Below, piece by piece: positions 52,682 to 62,697 of a DNA stretch of 64,000 nucleotides; position 1 is the first letter of the stretch, and each line of letters starts with the position of its first letter. The DNA lies in NCBI GenBank assembly GCA_934153945.1, contig CAKPFM010000006.1, positions 33,765 through 97,764 of the forward strand. Reading direction: 5' to 3'. The DNA is from an uncultured Bacilli bacterium (lineage in GTDB: Bacteria; Bacillota_I; Bacilli_A; RF39; UBA660). A model generated the notes under the pieces. It worked only from the letters and a program-made list of their open reading frames with translations. It was not told the DNA's origin and made no database searches. Both the position numbers and the translations under genes were made by a program.

Positions 52682-54061
52682 CTAGAAATCACATGAATTA
52701 GGAGTTCTAGGGAATGGTATAACATCTCTAATATTTTCAACACCTGTTAAATATATTAATAATCTTTCAAATCCCATACCAAATCCTGAGTGTACACATC
52801 CTCCAAATTTTCTTAAATTAATAAACCAATCTACAGGTTTTTTATCTACACCTAATTCATCACATCTTTTAATTAATTTTTCATAATTTTCTTCTCTTTG
52901 AGAACCACCCATTAGTTCTCCAGCACCAGGAACTTCTAGGTCTACTGCTGCTACTGTTTTATCATCATTATTTACTTTCATATACCAAGCTTTAATATCT
53001 TTAGGCCAATTTGTTATAAATACTGGTCCATTAAAGTATTCTGTAATATATTTTTCATGTTCTTTAGCTATATCTTCTCCATATTTAGGCTCAAATTCCC
53101 ATTTTACTTTAGCATTTTTTAAAATAGTAATAGCTTCTTCATGAGTAATTCTTTTGAAATTAGAATTAACTAATTTATTTAATTTTTCTAGTAATCCTTT
53201 TTCCACAAAATTATTTAAAAATTCTAATTCATCTTTACATCTTTCTAGTACATAGTTAACAACAAATTTTAACATTTCTTCTTCTATATCCATTAATCCA
53301 TCTAAATCACAAAAAGCTATTTCTGGTTCAATCATCCAAAATTCATTAGCATGTGTTTTAGTATTTGAATTTTCTGTTCTAAATGTTGGTCCAAAAGTAT
53401 AGATGTTATTAAATGCCATAGCAAATGCTTCACCATGTAATTGTCCTGTTCCTGTTACATATGATTTTTTTCCAAATAAGTCTTGCTTATAATCTACTTC
53501 TCCATCTATTTTAGGTACATTATTTAAGTCAAATGTAGTTATTTTAAACATTTGATCTGACCCTTCACAATCAGTTGTTGTTATTAAAGGAGTATGTACA
53601 TATAAGTAGTTTCTATCTTGAAAATATGTATGAATTGCCATAGCTGCTACACTACGAATTCTAAATACAGCTTGGAATAAATTTGTACGAGGTCTTAGAT
53701 AAGCTATTTCTCTTAAGTATTCTCTTGTAGGTCTTCCTTTAGCTTGTAAAGGATAGTCTTCAGTACAATCTCCTAATAAAATTATTTCTTTTGCTTTTAG
53801 TTCATAGTCTTGTCCAGCACCTTCTGACTTTACTAGAGTTCCTATTACTTTTATTGATGAACCAATATGTAATTTAGAAATTTCTTCAAAATCACTTAAT
53901 TCATTAGTATAAACTATTTGTAAATGTTTAAAACTTGTTCCATCTGAAAAATCAATAAATCCAAAATATGCTTGTTTTCTATGACTTCTTATCCATCCAT
54001 TTACTTCTATTTCTTTATTTTCATAATTTGTAATATTTTTAAATAAATCTACAAGTTTCAT
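52682..54061 (-). CDS. asnS: Asparaginyl-tRNA synthetase
   Basis: 459 residues: OB-fold, motif 2 GPTFRTENSNTKTHANEFW, and motif 3 SGFGMGFERLLIYLTGVENI ending IPFPRTPNSCDF, the AsnRS C-terminus. Because AsnRS is present, the GatCAB encoded beside it is probably needed for Gln-tRNA. Confidence 0.96.
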   Translation of the reverse strand: MKLVDLFKNITNYENKEIEVNGWIRSHRKQAYFGFIDFSDGTSFKHLQIVYTNELSDFEEISKLHIGSSIKVIGTLVKSEGAGQDYELKAKEIILLGDCTEDYPLQAKGRPTREYLREIAYLRPRTNLFQAVFRIRSVAAMAIHTYFQDRNYLYVHTPLITTTDCEGSDQMFKITTFDLNNVPKIDGEVDYKQDLFGKKSYVTGTGQLHGEAFAMAFNNIYTFGPTFRTENSNTKTHANEFWMIEPEIAFCDLDGLMDIEEEMLKFVVNYVLERCKDELEFLNNFVEKGLLEKLNKLVNSNFKRITHEEAITILKNAKVKWEFEPKYGEDIAKEHEKYITEYFNGPVFITNWPKDIKAWYMKVNNDDKTVAAVDLEVPGAGELMGGSQREENYEKLIKRCDELGVDKKPVDWFINLRKFGGCVHSGFGMGFERLLIYLTGVENIRDVIPFPRTPNSCDF

Positions 54062-54063
54062 AT

Positions 54064-55521
54064 TTACCTCTTTTCTATTTCTTCAATCATCATACTTCTA
54101 GCCATAGCTGGATTAGCTTGACCTTTTGTTTTTTTCATAACTTGACCTACCAAGAAATCTACTATATTTGTTCTACCATTTTTATATTGTTCAATTCCGT
54201 CTGCATGTTCATCTAATACTTCTGTTACAACTTTTAATATTTCGTCAGTTCCACCTATTTGTTTCATGCCTTCTTCTTCTACTATTTTAGTAGGATTTTT
54301 CTTTTCATCTAATGAACGATATAGTACTTCTTTACCTTGTTTAGATGATATTTTAGCATCACTTACTAATTTAATTAAATCTTTTAACATAATTGGAGTT
54401 AGATATAATTCATTAATTGTTAAGTCATTTTTATTGATATATCCTAAAATAATACTAGTGATCCAGTTTGATGCCATTTTTGGATCTGCTCCTAAATTAA
54501 CAGTTTCTTCAAAATAATCTGATATTGGTTTTTCTTTTACTAAAATTGTTGCATCATAATTTGATAAATTATATTCATTTATATATTTTTCTTTACGAGA
54601 TTGAGCTAGTTCAGGAATAGATTTTTTTATTTCCTCTATCCATTCATTAGATAATTTAAATTTTGGGATATTTGGTTCAACAAAATATTTATAATCAATT
54701 GCATCTACTTTACTACGCATATATATAGTAGTAGCTGATTCCTCATCCCAACGTCTAGTTTGTTGTTCCATTTCGTCATATGTTCCATCTTCTTTAGCTT
54801 CAATTTGTCTTTCTATTTCATAGTTAATAGCGTCTCTTACTCCACCAAATGAATTAACATTTTTTATTTCTATTTTTGTTCCCCAGTTTTTAGGCTCAGT
54901 TTCATCTTTATCATTATCCATTATAGAAACATTGACATCACATCTAATTTGTCCTTTTTTACTATCAGCTTCACTTATTCCAGCATATTGATATATTGTT
55001 CTCATAGTTTCTAGAAAAGCTACTGCTTCTTCTGCTGAATGTAAATCTGGTTCTGTTACAAGTTCCAAAAGTGGTACACCTGCTCTATTGTAGTCAATTG
55101 TTGAATATCTTGAAAAGTGATTTGAAGATGCTGCATCTTCTTCTAGATGAATATTATTTATTCTTACTGTTTTTTCTTCACCATTTAAGTCAAATGTTAA
55201 ACTACCATATATACCTACTGGAGCTGGTTTTGTTTCTTGAGTAATTTGAAATCCTTTTGGTAAATCTGGATAATAGTAATTTTTTCTTTCAAAATATATA
55301 TATTCTGGTTGTTTACAGTTTAAAATTATACTTGCCATTAGTGCTTTTTTTACTGCTTCTTTATTTACTACAGGAAGTGTTCCTGGAAAAGCCATATCTA
55401 CAGGTCTAATATTTGAGTTTGGTATTTCGCTATATGAGTTTCTAGCACTTGAAAAAACTTTTGATTTAGTTTCACTTATTTCACAGTGCATTTCAAGTCC
55501 AATTAATACTTTATATTTCAT
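54064..55521 (-). CDS. gatB: Asp-tRNA(Asn)/Glu-tRNA(Gln) amidotransferase subunit B
   Basis: 485 residues. GLEMHCEISETKSKVFSSA, RPVDMAFPGTLPVVN and KGQIRCDVNVSIM are GatB signatures; the C-terminal YqeY-like domain ends GQANPAMARSMMIEEIEKR. It activates the mischarged tRNA for amidation. AGGAGG precedes the ATG. Confidence 0.96.
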   Translation of the reverse strand: MKYKVLIGLEMHCEISETKSKVFSSARNSYSEIPNSNIRPVDMAFPGTLPVVNKEAVKKALMASIILNCKQPEYIYFERKNYYYPDLPKGFQITQETKPAPVGIYGSLTFDLNGEEKTVRINNIHLEEDAASSNHFSRYSTIDYNRAGVPLLELVTEPDLHSAEEAVAFLETMRTIYQYAGISEADSKKGQIRCDVNVSIMDNDKDETEPKNWGTKIEIKNVNSFGGVRDAINYEIERQIEAKEDGTYDEMEQQTRRWDEESATTIYMRSKVDAIDYKYFVEPNIPKFKLSNEWIEEIKKSIPELAQSRKEKYINEYNLSNYDATILVKEKPISDYFEETVNLGADPKMASNWITSIILGYINKNDLTINELYLTPIMLKDLIKLVSDAKISSKQGKEVLYRSLDEKKNPTKIVEEEGMKQIGGTDEILKVVTEVLDEHADGIEQYKNGRTNIVDFLVGQVMKKTKGQANPAMARSMMIEEIEKR

Positions 55522-55524
55522 TAG

Positions 55525-56976
55525 TTATTCCTCCCCTGCTATTTGGTTTTTATAGTTCATTGCATTTTCAAAAGCATAAGCAATATTTAATACATTTTCA
55601 TCATCATAACATTTACCTGTTATATTGAATGCGACAGGCATATTATCAACAAAACCATTTGGTATTGTAATTGATGGATAGCCTCCAAAATTTCCTATTT
55701 GTAAGTGTTCTTCTAATACAGTTGTATTTTCATCTAATGTATCATCATTATTTTCTAATTTTTTAGCTGGTCCACTTCCTACTGGTAAAATAACAGCATC
55801 ATATTTTTCAAATAATTTATTCCATGTATCTACTAGTAATCTTCTTACTCTTTGAGCATTATGGAAATATCTATCTTTGTTTTCAGCTTGTAATACATAT
55901 GAACCTATAACAAATCTTCTTTTTATTAATGGTGAAAATCCTTTTGTACGATAATCTTTCATTTGTTCTATGTATGTTTTTCCCTCACCTCTTGGCCCAA
56001 ATATGAATCCAGTTAAGTTTGACATATTACTTGTTGCTTCAGCACATGATATTACTACATAAGTTGAAGCTACAGCATTTAGTAATGTTTGGTCTACTGA
56101 TACTTCATCTACTTCCATACCTAGAGTTTTTGCTAATTCTATAGTTTTGTTAAAATTTTCTAGATGTTCTTTTAGTTCTTTACTAGCATTTGGATAATTA
56201 TTTATATCACATATTTCTTTTACATAACATAGTTTTTTATTTTTAACATTTCCTGTTAGTGATTCTAATAAATGAATATTTTTTGAATCCCAACTAGTCA
56301 TATCATTTTTGTCTATTCCTTTCATAGCATCTACTACTATGGCTGCATCTTCAACATTACGAGTTAATACTCCACAATGATCTAAACTTGATGCGAATGG
56401 GAATAATCCATATCTTGAAATCATTCCATATGTTGGTTTATATCCTACTATTCCACAGTATGCTGCAGGTTTTCTAATTGAATCTCCTGTATCACTACCT
56501 GTAGCAAATGGATAAACTCCTGCAGCAACAGCACAAGCTGATCCTGCACTTGATCCAGCACACATTCTAGTTTTATCCCAAGGATTTCTTACAATTCCAG
56601 TATGACCTGTTGTTCCTGTTCCACCCATTCCAAATTCATCCATTACAGTTTTATTGATTGCTACTGCATTATGACTTTCTAGATTAGTGATTGCTGTTGC
56701 AGTAAAGAATGGTACATAGTCTTTTAAAGTATTACTTGATCCTGTACTTAATATTCCTTTTGTTGAGTAATTATCTTTTATTCCATATGGAATTCCTGAT
56801 AATAAATCATCTGTTACTGCAGTTTCTTTAGCGTCATCTATAATTGTTACAAATGGATTACAAGTATTTTGTAATTCATGTGATTTTTGTAATGATTCTT
56901 TTATTAGTTCTTCTACTGTTACTTCTTTATTTTTTAAAGCTTCATGTATTTCTTTTATACTTTTATTCATATACAT
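55525..56976 (-). CDS. gatA: Asp-tRNA(Asn)/Glu-tRNA(Gln) amidotransferase subunit A
   Basis: 484 residues. Amidase signature: catalytic Lys in IPYGIKDNYSTKG, then CAGSSAGSACAVAAG and GSDTGDSIRKPAAYCG with the Ser-cis-Ser pair; Asp in TGDS where Gly is commoner. It releases ammonia from glutamine. The start is the ATG at 56976, just after the gatC stop with GGTGGTGG; the frame runs upstream to 57027 inside gatC without a site. Confidence 0.95.
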   Translation of the reverse strand: MYMNKSIKEIHEALKNKEVTVEELIKESLQKSHELQNTCNPFVTIIDDAKETAVTDDLLSGIPYGIKDNYSTKGILSTGSSNTLKDYVPFFTATAITNLESHNAVAINKTVMDEFGMGGTGTTGHTGIVRNPWDKTRMCAGSSAGSACAVAAGVYPFATGSDTGDSIRKPAAYCGIVGYKPTYGMISRYGLFPFASSLDHCGVLTRNVEDAAIVVDAMKGIDKNDMTSWDSKNIHLLESLTGNVKNKKLCYVKEICDINNYPNASKELKEHLENFNKTIELAKTLGMEVDEVSVDQTLLNAVASTYVVISCAEATSNMSNLTGFIFGPRGEGKTYIEQMKDYRTKGFSPLIKRRFVIGSYVLQAENKDRYFHNAQRVRRLLVDTWNKLFEKYDAVILPVGSGPAKKLENNDDTLDENTTVLEEHLQIGNFGGYPSITIPNGFVDNMPVAFNITGKCYDDENVLNIAYAFENAMNYKNQIAGEE

Positions 56977-56977
56977 A

Positions 56978-57274
56978 TTATTCCACCACCTTTGGTACTT
57001 GTACTTCTCTATCCATTGTATCATCACAATTTTGTAATAGTTCTTCTATTGGTACTGATTCTTCTACTTCATCTTCTCTTAGTACATATTCAAAATTATC
57101 TAAACAATGTGTCATTGGTTCTACTTCATTTATATTTGGTATTTGATTTATTAAATCGATGTTTTTATCTATTATTTCAAATTCATCTAATACCATTTTA
57201 TTTTCTTCTTTTGTTAATCCTATTAGTAATTTTTCTGCATAATCGTCTACCATTTCACTTGTAAATTTTTTCAT
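56978..57274 (-). CDS. gatC: Asp-tRNA(Asn)/Glu-tRNA(Gln) amidotransferase subunit C
   Basis: 98 residues, first gene of the operon. NEVEPMTHCLDNFEYVLREDE is the GatC signature (EPMxH...LREDxV). Here it stabilises GatA. GGAGG precedes the ATG. Confidence 0.92.
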   Translation of the reverse strand: MKKFTSEMVDDYAEKLLIGLTKEENKMVLDEFEIIDKNIDLINQIPNINEVEPMTHCLDNFEYVLREDEVEESVPIEELLQNCDDTMDREVQVPKVVE

Positions 57275-57296
57275 ATTTTCCTCCTTTAATCAACAA

Positions 57297-57544
57297 AAAA
57301 CAGTAATTTATCCACAAGGGACGAATTACTGTTGTATCCGCGGTACCACCCTAATTATCACATAGTGATCTCTTTAGTACGTAATGTGATAACGGATTAC
57401 CTTCCGGCTTAAACTACTTAATTTCATCTAAGCAACTCTAGAGTGTTCTTCCTATACATATTTATGTTAGCTTCCACCATATCTAACTCGCTTTATAAAG
57501 GAATGTATAGTACTTTTCTCTTTCATAGTTATTAAATTTCAATA
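57297..57544 (-). promoter_or_regulatory. T-box leader of gatCAB-asnS-aspS
   Basis: Minus strand: AGTA box, Stem I (CTATACAT/ATGTATAG helix), AGGGTGGTACCGCG (57339-57352), and a terminator (ACAGTAATT/AATTACTGT plus T-run). The specifier region GAAGAACACTC carries AAC (57445-57447), consistent with Asn. Starvation for charged tRNA-Asn would turn on the whole operon. Confidence 0.9.
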
Positions 57545-57550
57545 ACTAGA

Positions 57551-57579
57551 TTATATTCTAAATTTATTTAGTTGTCAAT
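57551..57579 (-). promoter_or_regulatory. Consensus promoter of the T-box operon
   Basis: TTGACA-17-TATAAT, matching consensus at all twelve positions; the -35 includes the stop codon of the glycosyltransferase gene. Confidence 0.85.
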
Positions 57580-58603
57580 TATTTTTATTATAAACATCTA
57601 AATAAAATTCTTTCCATATTAAAGATACATGCTCTTTTGAATAATATTCACTTATATATTTTGAATTTGATTCTGCTTCTTTATAAAATTTTTTATCATT
57701 TTTTAATTTTTGCAAAGATTTTGAAAATTCTTCATTACTATTTCCACTTATATATTTATGAAATAAAATATCTTCATATAATTCTAAATTTCTAAGTAAT
57801 ATTGGTTTATGTAGATTTACAGCTTCTAGTATCGACATTGGAAATAATTCATTATAAGATGGCATGAATAATACATCACATATATTGTACATATCATTCA
57901 TTTCTTCTCTTGGTATAATGCCTAAAAATTGAACATTTTTTGGAGGATTATCCCATAGTTTTTTTAATTCTTCATAACCATCTGTTATTTTTCCAAATGA
58001 AAATCCACCACACCATACAAAATGTAAATCTGGATTTTCTAAAGCTACTTTAGCAAAATCTTTTACACCTTTTCTTGTTTGTACTTGTCCTACTCCTAAA
58101 ACAACAAATTTGTCTTTAGGTATATTATATTTTTCTTTTATTTTAATTATTTCATTTTCTGTTTTTTTATAAAATTTTTCTTTTGATACATAATTAGGTA
58201 TATAAAATATTTTATTTTCATCTATTCCATATTTTACTAAATCTTTTTTAAATATAGGATTTACTACTACTAAGTAATCAGCACTTTTATAAAATTTTGT
58301 TACATATTTTTTAAATATTCCAAAAAACATTTTAGGTAATTTAATACTACCATCTAATGTATCTGGTAAAAAATGAACATAAGCTATATTAACTCCTTTA
58401 GTTAATTTCATTTTAATATAGTTAATTGGATCTACTGTATGATGATGCATTATATCATATTTTATACCACCATTAATTTTTACATCAAACAAATCAGATA
58501 AATTTTCTTTTACAAGTGACACTTGTTCTAAATATGCACTGCCTACCCCTTGTCCTGCTACTTTATCAGCACTTGATAACATATTTATTTTAATTTTTTT
58601 CAT
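57575..58603 (-). CDS. Glycosyltransferase family 4
   Basis: 342 residues, GT-B fold. N-terminal KINMLSSADKVAGQGVGSAY, donor-binding GVGQVQTRKGVKDFAKVAL and CDVLFMPSYNELFPMSILEA (the E-x7-E region). It may make a membrane glycolipid or wall polymer; acceptor and sugar unknown. It is the last gene of the operon that starts with prfB. Confidence 0.85.
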   Translation of the reverse strand: MKKIKINMLSSADKVAGQGVGSAYLEQVSLVKENLSDLFDVKINGGIKYDIMHHHTVDPINYIKMKLTKGVNIAYVHFLPDTLDGSIKLPKMFFGIFKKYVTKFYKSADYLVVVNPIFKKDLVKYGIDENKIFYIPNYVSKEKFYKKTENEIIKIKEKYNIPKDKFVVLGVGQVQTRKGVKDFAKVALENPDLHFVWCGGFSFGKITDGYEELKKLWDNPPKNVQFLGIIPREEMNDMYNICDVLFMPSYNELFPMSILEAVNLHKPILLRNLELYEDILFHKYISGNSNEEFSKSLQKLKNDKKFYKEAESNSKYISEYYSKEHVSLIWKEFYLDVYNKNN

Positions 58604-58611
58604 ATATACTC

Positions 58612-59043
58612 CTACATTTGTTCTAAATCGATTCTAAATTCAATACCATTTTCATTACAAATATTTTTTGCTTGTTCTATTGTTAATCCTAATTCTTCTA
58701 AATTTTTTGCGGTATTTATTTTTTCAATTTGTCTTTTTATTTCATATACATTCCATGAAGCAAGTTTTGCTTTTTTTATGTTATATTCATCCAATAATTT
58801 ATTGAATGCATCTAGTTGTTGTTTGTATTCTTTCATGATTTCTTGTTTTTTATTTTCTAATTCTTCTTTAGATATATTTTTACTTTCTGATTTTAATAAT
58901 TGTTTTTTTGCTTGATAATCTTTTTCACACGAATCATAAATTATTTTATCTTGTAATTCATCAAATTGTGCTTTATAGTCATTATATTCATCTAATTGAC
59001 TATTATAAGGCATTAATAATACTTTTTTTATTTCATCTAACAT
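58612..59043 (-). CDS. Coiled-coil protein of unknown function
   Basis: 143 residues, almost wholly charged coiled coil (residues ~12-110), no membrane segment. Between ftsX and a GT4 gene with gaps of 12 and 8 bp. A link to cell division is possible from context only. Confidence 0.65.
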   Translation of the reverse strand: MLDEIKKVLLMPYNSQLDEYNDYKAQFDELQDKIIYDSCEKDYQAKKQLLKSESKNISKEELENKKQEIMKEYKQQLDAFNKLLDEYNIKKAKLASWNVYEIKRQIEKINTAKNLEELGLTIEQAKNICNENGIEFRIDLEQM

Positions 59044-59055
59044 ATATTTTCTCCT

Positions 59056-59955
59056 TTATACTTTTAAATGTTTCTTAACAGCATTTAAACTACCAAACAT
59101 ACCTACAATAATACCTATTAATAATAGTATTAAAGATACCATATATACAAAAGGTTGTGGTTCAATTAGTCTAATAAGTGGTGTGAATAATTGTCCATTA
59201 AATTGTTTATATATTGCGAAATATCCATATACTGTTATACATATTGGAATAATAGATCCTAACGCTCCTAATAGTAATCCTTCAAATATAAATGGGATTT
59301 TTATATTGATATTTGATGCTCCTACTAGTCTCATTATTTCTATTTCTCTTTTTCTTGAAAAAATAGTTATTTTGATTGTATTCGTTATTAAGAAGGCTGT
59401 TACTATTATTAAAGCAGCTACTATAATAATACATAATTTTCTAACCCAATCGAATGCTGAAACTAAGCTCTCAACCATTCCTTCTCCATATTTAACAACT
59501 GTTACTCCTTCAATTGTTTTTATTTGATTAGCAGTATTACCTATTTTTTCTATGTCTTTAACTTTTACTAAGTATGTACTTTGTAGAGGATTTTCATCTT
59601 CGGTCCAATCCTCCATTAAATTTTTAAGTACATCTGATGAAGCTTTCATTTCTTCTGCTATTTCCATTTTTGAATCAAAAGTTATACTAGCAATATTATC
59701 TAATTTATTTATTTCTTCATTGATTTGCTTTACTCTTTCATTATCGATATCATTACTTAAAAAGGCTACTATTGTTACATCTTCTTCTACTAAAGTAGTG
59801 AAATTATCAACATTATCAGATAGAATTATTGATAGTGAAACAACTATTAAAGTTATTGTTATACATGATATTGAGGCAATTGATAAAGAGAAATTTCTAA
59901 ATACGCCTTTAAATGAATCTCTTATACTTCTACTTATTATTCTTAATAACTTCAT
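59056..59955 (-). CDS. ftsX: Cell division protein FtsX
   Basis: 299 residues: four membrane helices, one large extracytoplasmic loop (~45-170), and a FtsX permease domain (~185-299; FSRKREIEIMRLVGASNINI is the signature). With FtsE it activates peptidoglycan hydrolases at the division site. ATG at 59955 has AAAGGA upstream and lies inside the ftsE end. Confidence 0.93.
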   Translation of the reverse strand: MKLLRIISRSIRDSFKGVFRNFSLSIASISCITITLIVVSLSIILSDNVDNFTTLVEEDVTIVAFLSNDIDNERVKQINEEINKLDNIASITFDSKMEIAEEMKASSDVLKNLMEDWTEDENPLQSTYLVKVKDIEKIGNTANQIKTIEGVTVVKYGEGMVESLVSAFDWVRKLCIIIVAALIIVTAFLITNTIKITIFSRKREIEIMRLVGASNINIKIPFIFEGLLLGALGSIIPICITVYGYFAIYKQFNGQLFTPLIRLIEPQPFVYMVSLILLLIGIIVGMFGSLNAVKKHLKV

Positions 59956-60637
59956 GATTGTATGTTCCTTTCTCAAAATCTTTTAATATTCTTCCGCTAT
60001 CTAATAATATAACTCTCTTTTTCATTCTATTTACTATATCAGTATCATGAGTAACCATTATTATAGTTGTACCCATTTTATTAATTTCATCTAGTACATT
60101 CATTATTTCCATACTTGTTATTTCATCCAAATTTCCCGTAGGTTCATCACAAATTAATAGTTTTGGACCATTTACTATTGATCTTGCAATAGCAACTCTT
60201 TGTTGTTCTCCACCTGATAGTTGATTTGGATATTGTTTTGCTTTATGTTTCAATCCAACTAAGTCTAAAGCTTTTATTACTTTTGAATGTATTTCTGATT
60301 TTGGTAAACCTAATACTTCTAAGGCAAATGCTACATTTTCATATACTGTTGATTTATTCAATAATTTAAAGTCTTGGAATACTACGCCAATTTTTCTTCT
60401 AATTTTATATACTTTACTATTTCTAAGTTTTGCTACATCAATTCCTCCTACCATGATTTTACCACTTGTAGGTTTTTCTTCACGATAAATCATTTTAATT
60501 AAAGTTGATTTACCACATCCTGTAGATCCTATTATAAATACGAAGTCACCTTTTTCAATATTTAAATTTAAGTCATGAATAGCTGTAACTCCATTTTTAT
60601 ATTGTTTTTTTACATGAGTCATTCTAATAACGTCCAT
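59930..60637 (-). CDS. ftsE: Cell division ATP-binding protein FtsE
   Basis: 235 residues. Walker A GSTGCGKSTLIKMI, Q-loop VVFQDFKLLNKSTV, signature LSGGEQQRVAIARSI, Walker B LLICDEPTGNLD, and switch His MVTHD. The ATG at 60637 follows GGAGG; the upstream frame to 60667 overlaps yitT. Confidence 0.96.
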   Translation of the reverse strand: MDVIRMTHVKKQYKNGVTAIHDLNLNIEKGDFVFIIGSTGCGKSTLIKMIYREEKPTSGKIMVGGIDVAKLRNSKVYKIRRKIGVVFQDFKLLNKSTVYENVAFALEVLGLPKSEIHSKVIKALDLVGLKHKAKQYPNQLSGGEQQRVAIARSIVNGPKLLICDEPTGNLDEITSMEIMNVLDEINKMGTTIIMVTHDTDIVNRMKKRVILLDSGRILKDFEKGTYNHEVIKNNK

Positions 60638-60638
60638 A

Positions 60639-61508
60639 TTACTCGCCTCCATATACTTCATATGCATCAGTTACTACGAAAAATGCATTTTTATCTATTT
60701 TATGAATACCTTCTTTGAATGCATAATATTCACTTGTTGGAATAACACACATCAATACGGCTTGTTTTTTACCTGTAAATCCACCCATAGCGTGTAATTC
60801 TGTTATTCCATGATTTAGTTCATTCATTACATATTTTTTTACTTTATTTTCTTCATTTGTTATTATGTAGAAAGCTTTTCTTTGTGATATTCCAAGTATT
60901 ACTTTATCAGTCATCATGCTAATTATATATAGGGATATTAAAGAATACATTACTTGTGTCCATCCAAATACAAATACTCCTCCTAGTATTATTAAGCCAT
61001 CTGTGATAAGCATAGCATTTCCTATTGACATTTTTAAATATTTTGAAGCTATTTGATTTAGTACATCAGTACCACCAGTAGTATATCCAGCTTTAAATAT
61101 TAGTCCTAGTCCAAATCCACTTAATACTGCTCCATATAAAGTCATAATTAATGGTTCAGCATTTCCTACATTTATATAATTTGGTATAAATGCAGTTAAT
61201 TTTACCATTATTGGATATAGTAATGATCCTAATATTGAACTTTTAGTTTTATCATATCCTAATAATATTAAACTTAGTATAAGTAGTAATATATCTCCTA
61301 TTAGTATTACTGTAGATGGATCAATACCACATATATTATTTAATATAATACCAACACCACTCATTCCATATACAATTTTAGTTGGTAATATAAATACATT
61401 GAAAGCTATTGATATTATAACTAACCCTAGAAGAAATTGACTTATTCTAACTAGCTTATTTTTTTTATATATTTCTTTTGTTATACTTACTTCTTTTATT
61501 TTTTTCAT
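60639..61508 (-). CDS. yitT: YitT family membrane protein
   Basis: 289 residues: five membrane helices (GLGLIFKAGYTTGGTDVLNQ is the family motif) and a C-terminal DUF2179 domain (~210-289). Function unknown. Overlaps the prfB stop by 4 bases. Confidence 0.92.
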   Translation of the reverse strand: MKKIKEVSITKEIYKKNKLVRISQFLLGLVIISIAFNVFILPTKIVYGMSGVGIILNNICGIDPSTVILIGDILLLILSLILLGYDKTKSSILGSLLYPIMVKLTAFIPNYINVGNAEPLIMTLYGAVLSGFGLGLIFKAGYTTGGTDVLNQIASKYLKMSIGNAMLITDGLIILGGVFVFGWTQVMYSLISLYIISMMTDKVILGISQRKAFYIITNEENKVKKYVMNELNHGITELHAMGGFTGKKQAVLMCVIPTSEYYAFKEGIHKIDKNAFFVVTDAYEVYGGE

Positions 61509-62600
61509 TTTAGACCTCTCTTTAAATAAGAAGTTATAAATAAATCTATATCACCATCTAATACTTTATCAACATTACTTGTTTCAGTATTAGTTCTATG
61601 ATCTTTTACCATAAAATATGGATGCATTACATAAGTTCTTATTTGTGATCCAAAATTTACATCCATTACTTCTCCTTTAATTCCTTGTAATTCTTTATTT
61701 TTATTTTCTAGTTCTAGTTGATATAATTTATTTTTTAATACTTCCATCGCTCTTTCTTTATTTTGTATTTGACTTCTTTCATTTTGGCATGTTACTACTA
61801 TTTTAGTTGGAATATGTGTTATACGAACTGCTGAATCGGTTGTATTTACTCCTTGTCCACCACATCCTGAACTTCTATACACATCTATTTTTAAATCATT
61901 TGGATTTATTTCTATATCAATACTATTATCAAATAGTGGTGTTATATCAACTGATGCGAATGATGTATGTCTTCTAGCTCCTGAATCGAATGGTGAAATA
62001 CGAATTAGTCTATGCACACCTTTTTCTCCTTTTAAGTATCCATAGGCATTTTCTCCTTTTACAATCATTGAAACACTTTTTATTCCAGCATCATCACATG
62101 GTTGTATATCTATTATTTCTGTTTTATAGTTATGTTTATAAAAATATCTATCATACATTCTATACAACATATTTGCCCAATCTTGTGCTTCTGTTCCACC
62201 TGCTCCAGAGTGTATTTCTAGTATAAGGTTCATTTTATCATATGGACCATTTAGTAACATTTCTAATTCTAATTTATCTAATTCTTTTTTTATTTCTTCT
62301 TCATCATTTATTAATAATTCAATTAATTCTTGTTCATCATTTATAGAGCTTAACATTTCAATATTATCTTCTATTTTATGTTTTATATTACTTACATTTT
62401 CTAGTTTTTTTCTTAGTGTATTTACTTCTGATATTACTTTTTCACTATTTTTTTGATTATCCCAAAAATTAGGTTCAGACATTATTTGTTCTAGTTCTTT
62501 TATTCTAGATTCTTTTTTTTCAGGTTCAAAGTAACCTCCATAAATCATTTATTTTATCTTGATCTATTAAATAGTTGTTTTTTAGTTCGTTTATTTCCAT
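61505..62600 (-). CDS. prfB: Peptide chain release factor 2 with programmed +1 frameshift
   Basis: 364 residues after a frameshift. An ATG at 62600 (GGAG upstream) opens 24 codons ending WRLL, then TGA at 62526-62528. GGAGG-TTA-CTT-TGA matches the RF2 site: a Shine-Dalgarno-like GGAGG three bases before CTT-TGA. After slipping +1 the frame reads EPEKKESRIKEL and on to 61505. The stop-recognition SPF (ISPFDSGARRH) and catalytic GGQ (GGQGVNTTDSAV) are present. RF2 shortage raises frameshifting and so RF2 synthesis. Confidence 0.97.
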
Positions 62601-62652
62601 ATTGATTCTCCTATCTTTATAATTATATCATTTTTTTTATAAAAAAAATAGT

Positions 62653-62689
62653 ATTAAAAAAGTATGTCTATAAAATTATAAACATACTT
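62653..62689 (-). terminator. Terminator of the pilin gene at 62.7 kb
   Basis: AAGTATGT...ACATACTT stem with an inner TATAAT-type pairing, then TTTTTT on the minus strand. Confidence 0.75.
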
Positions 62690-62697
62690 AAACTGAT

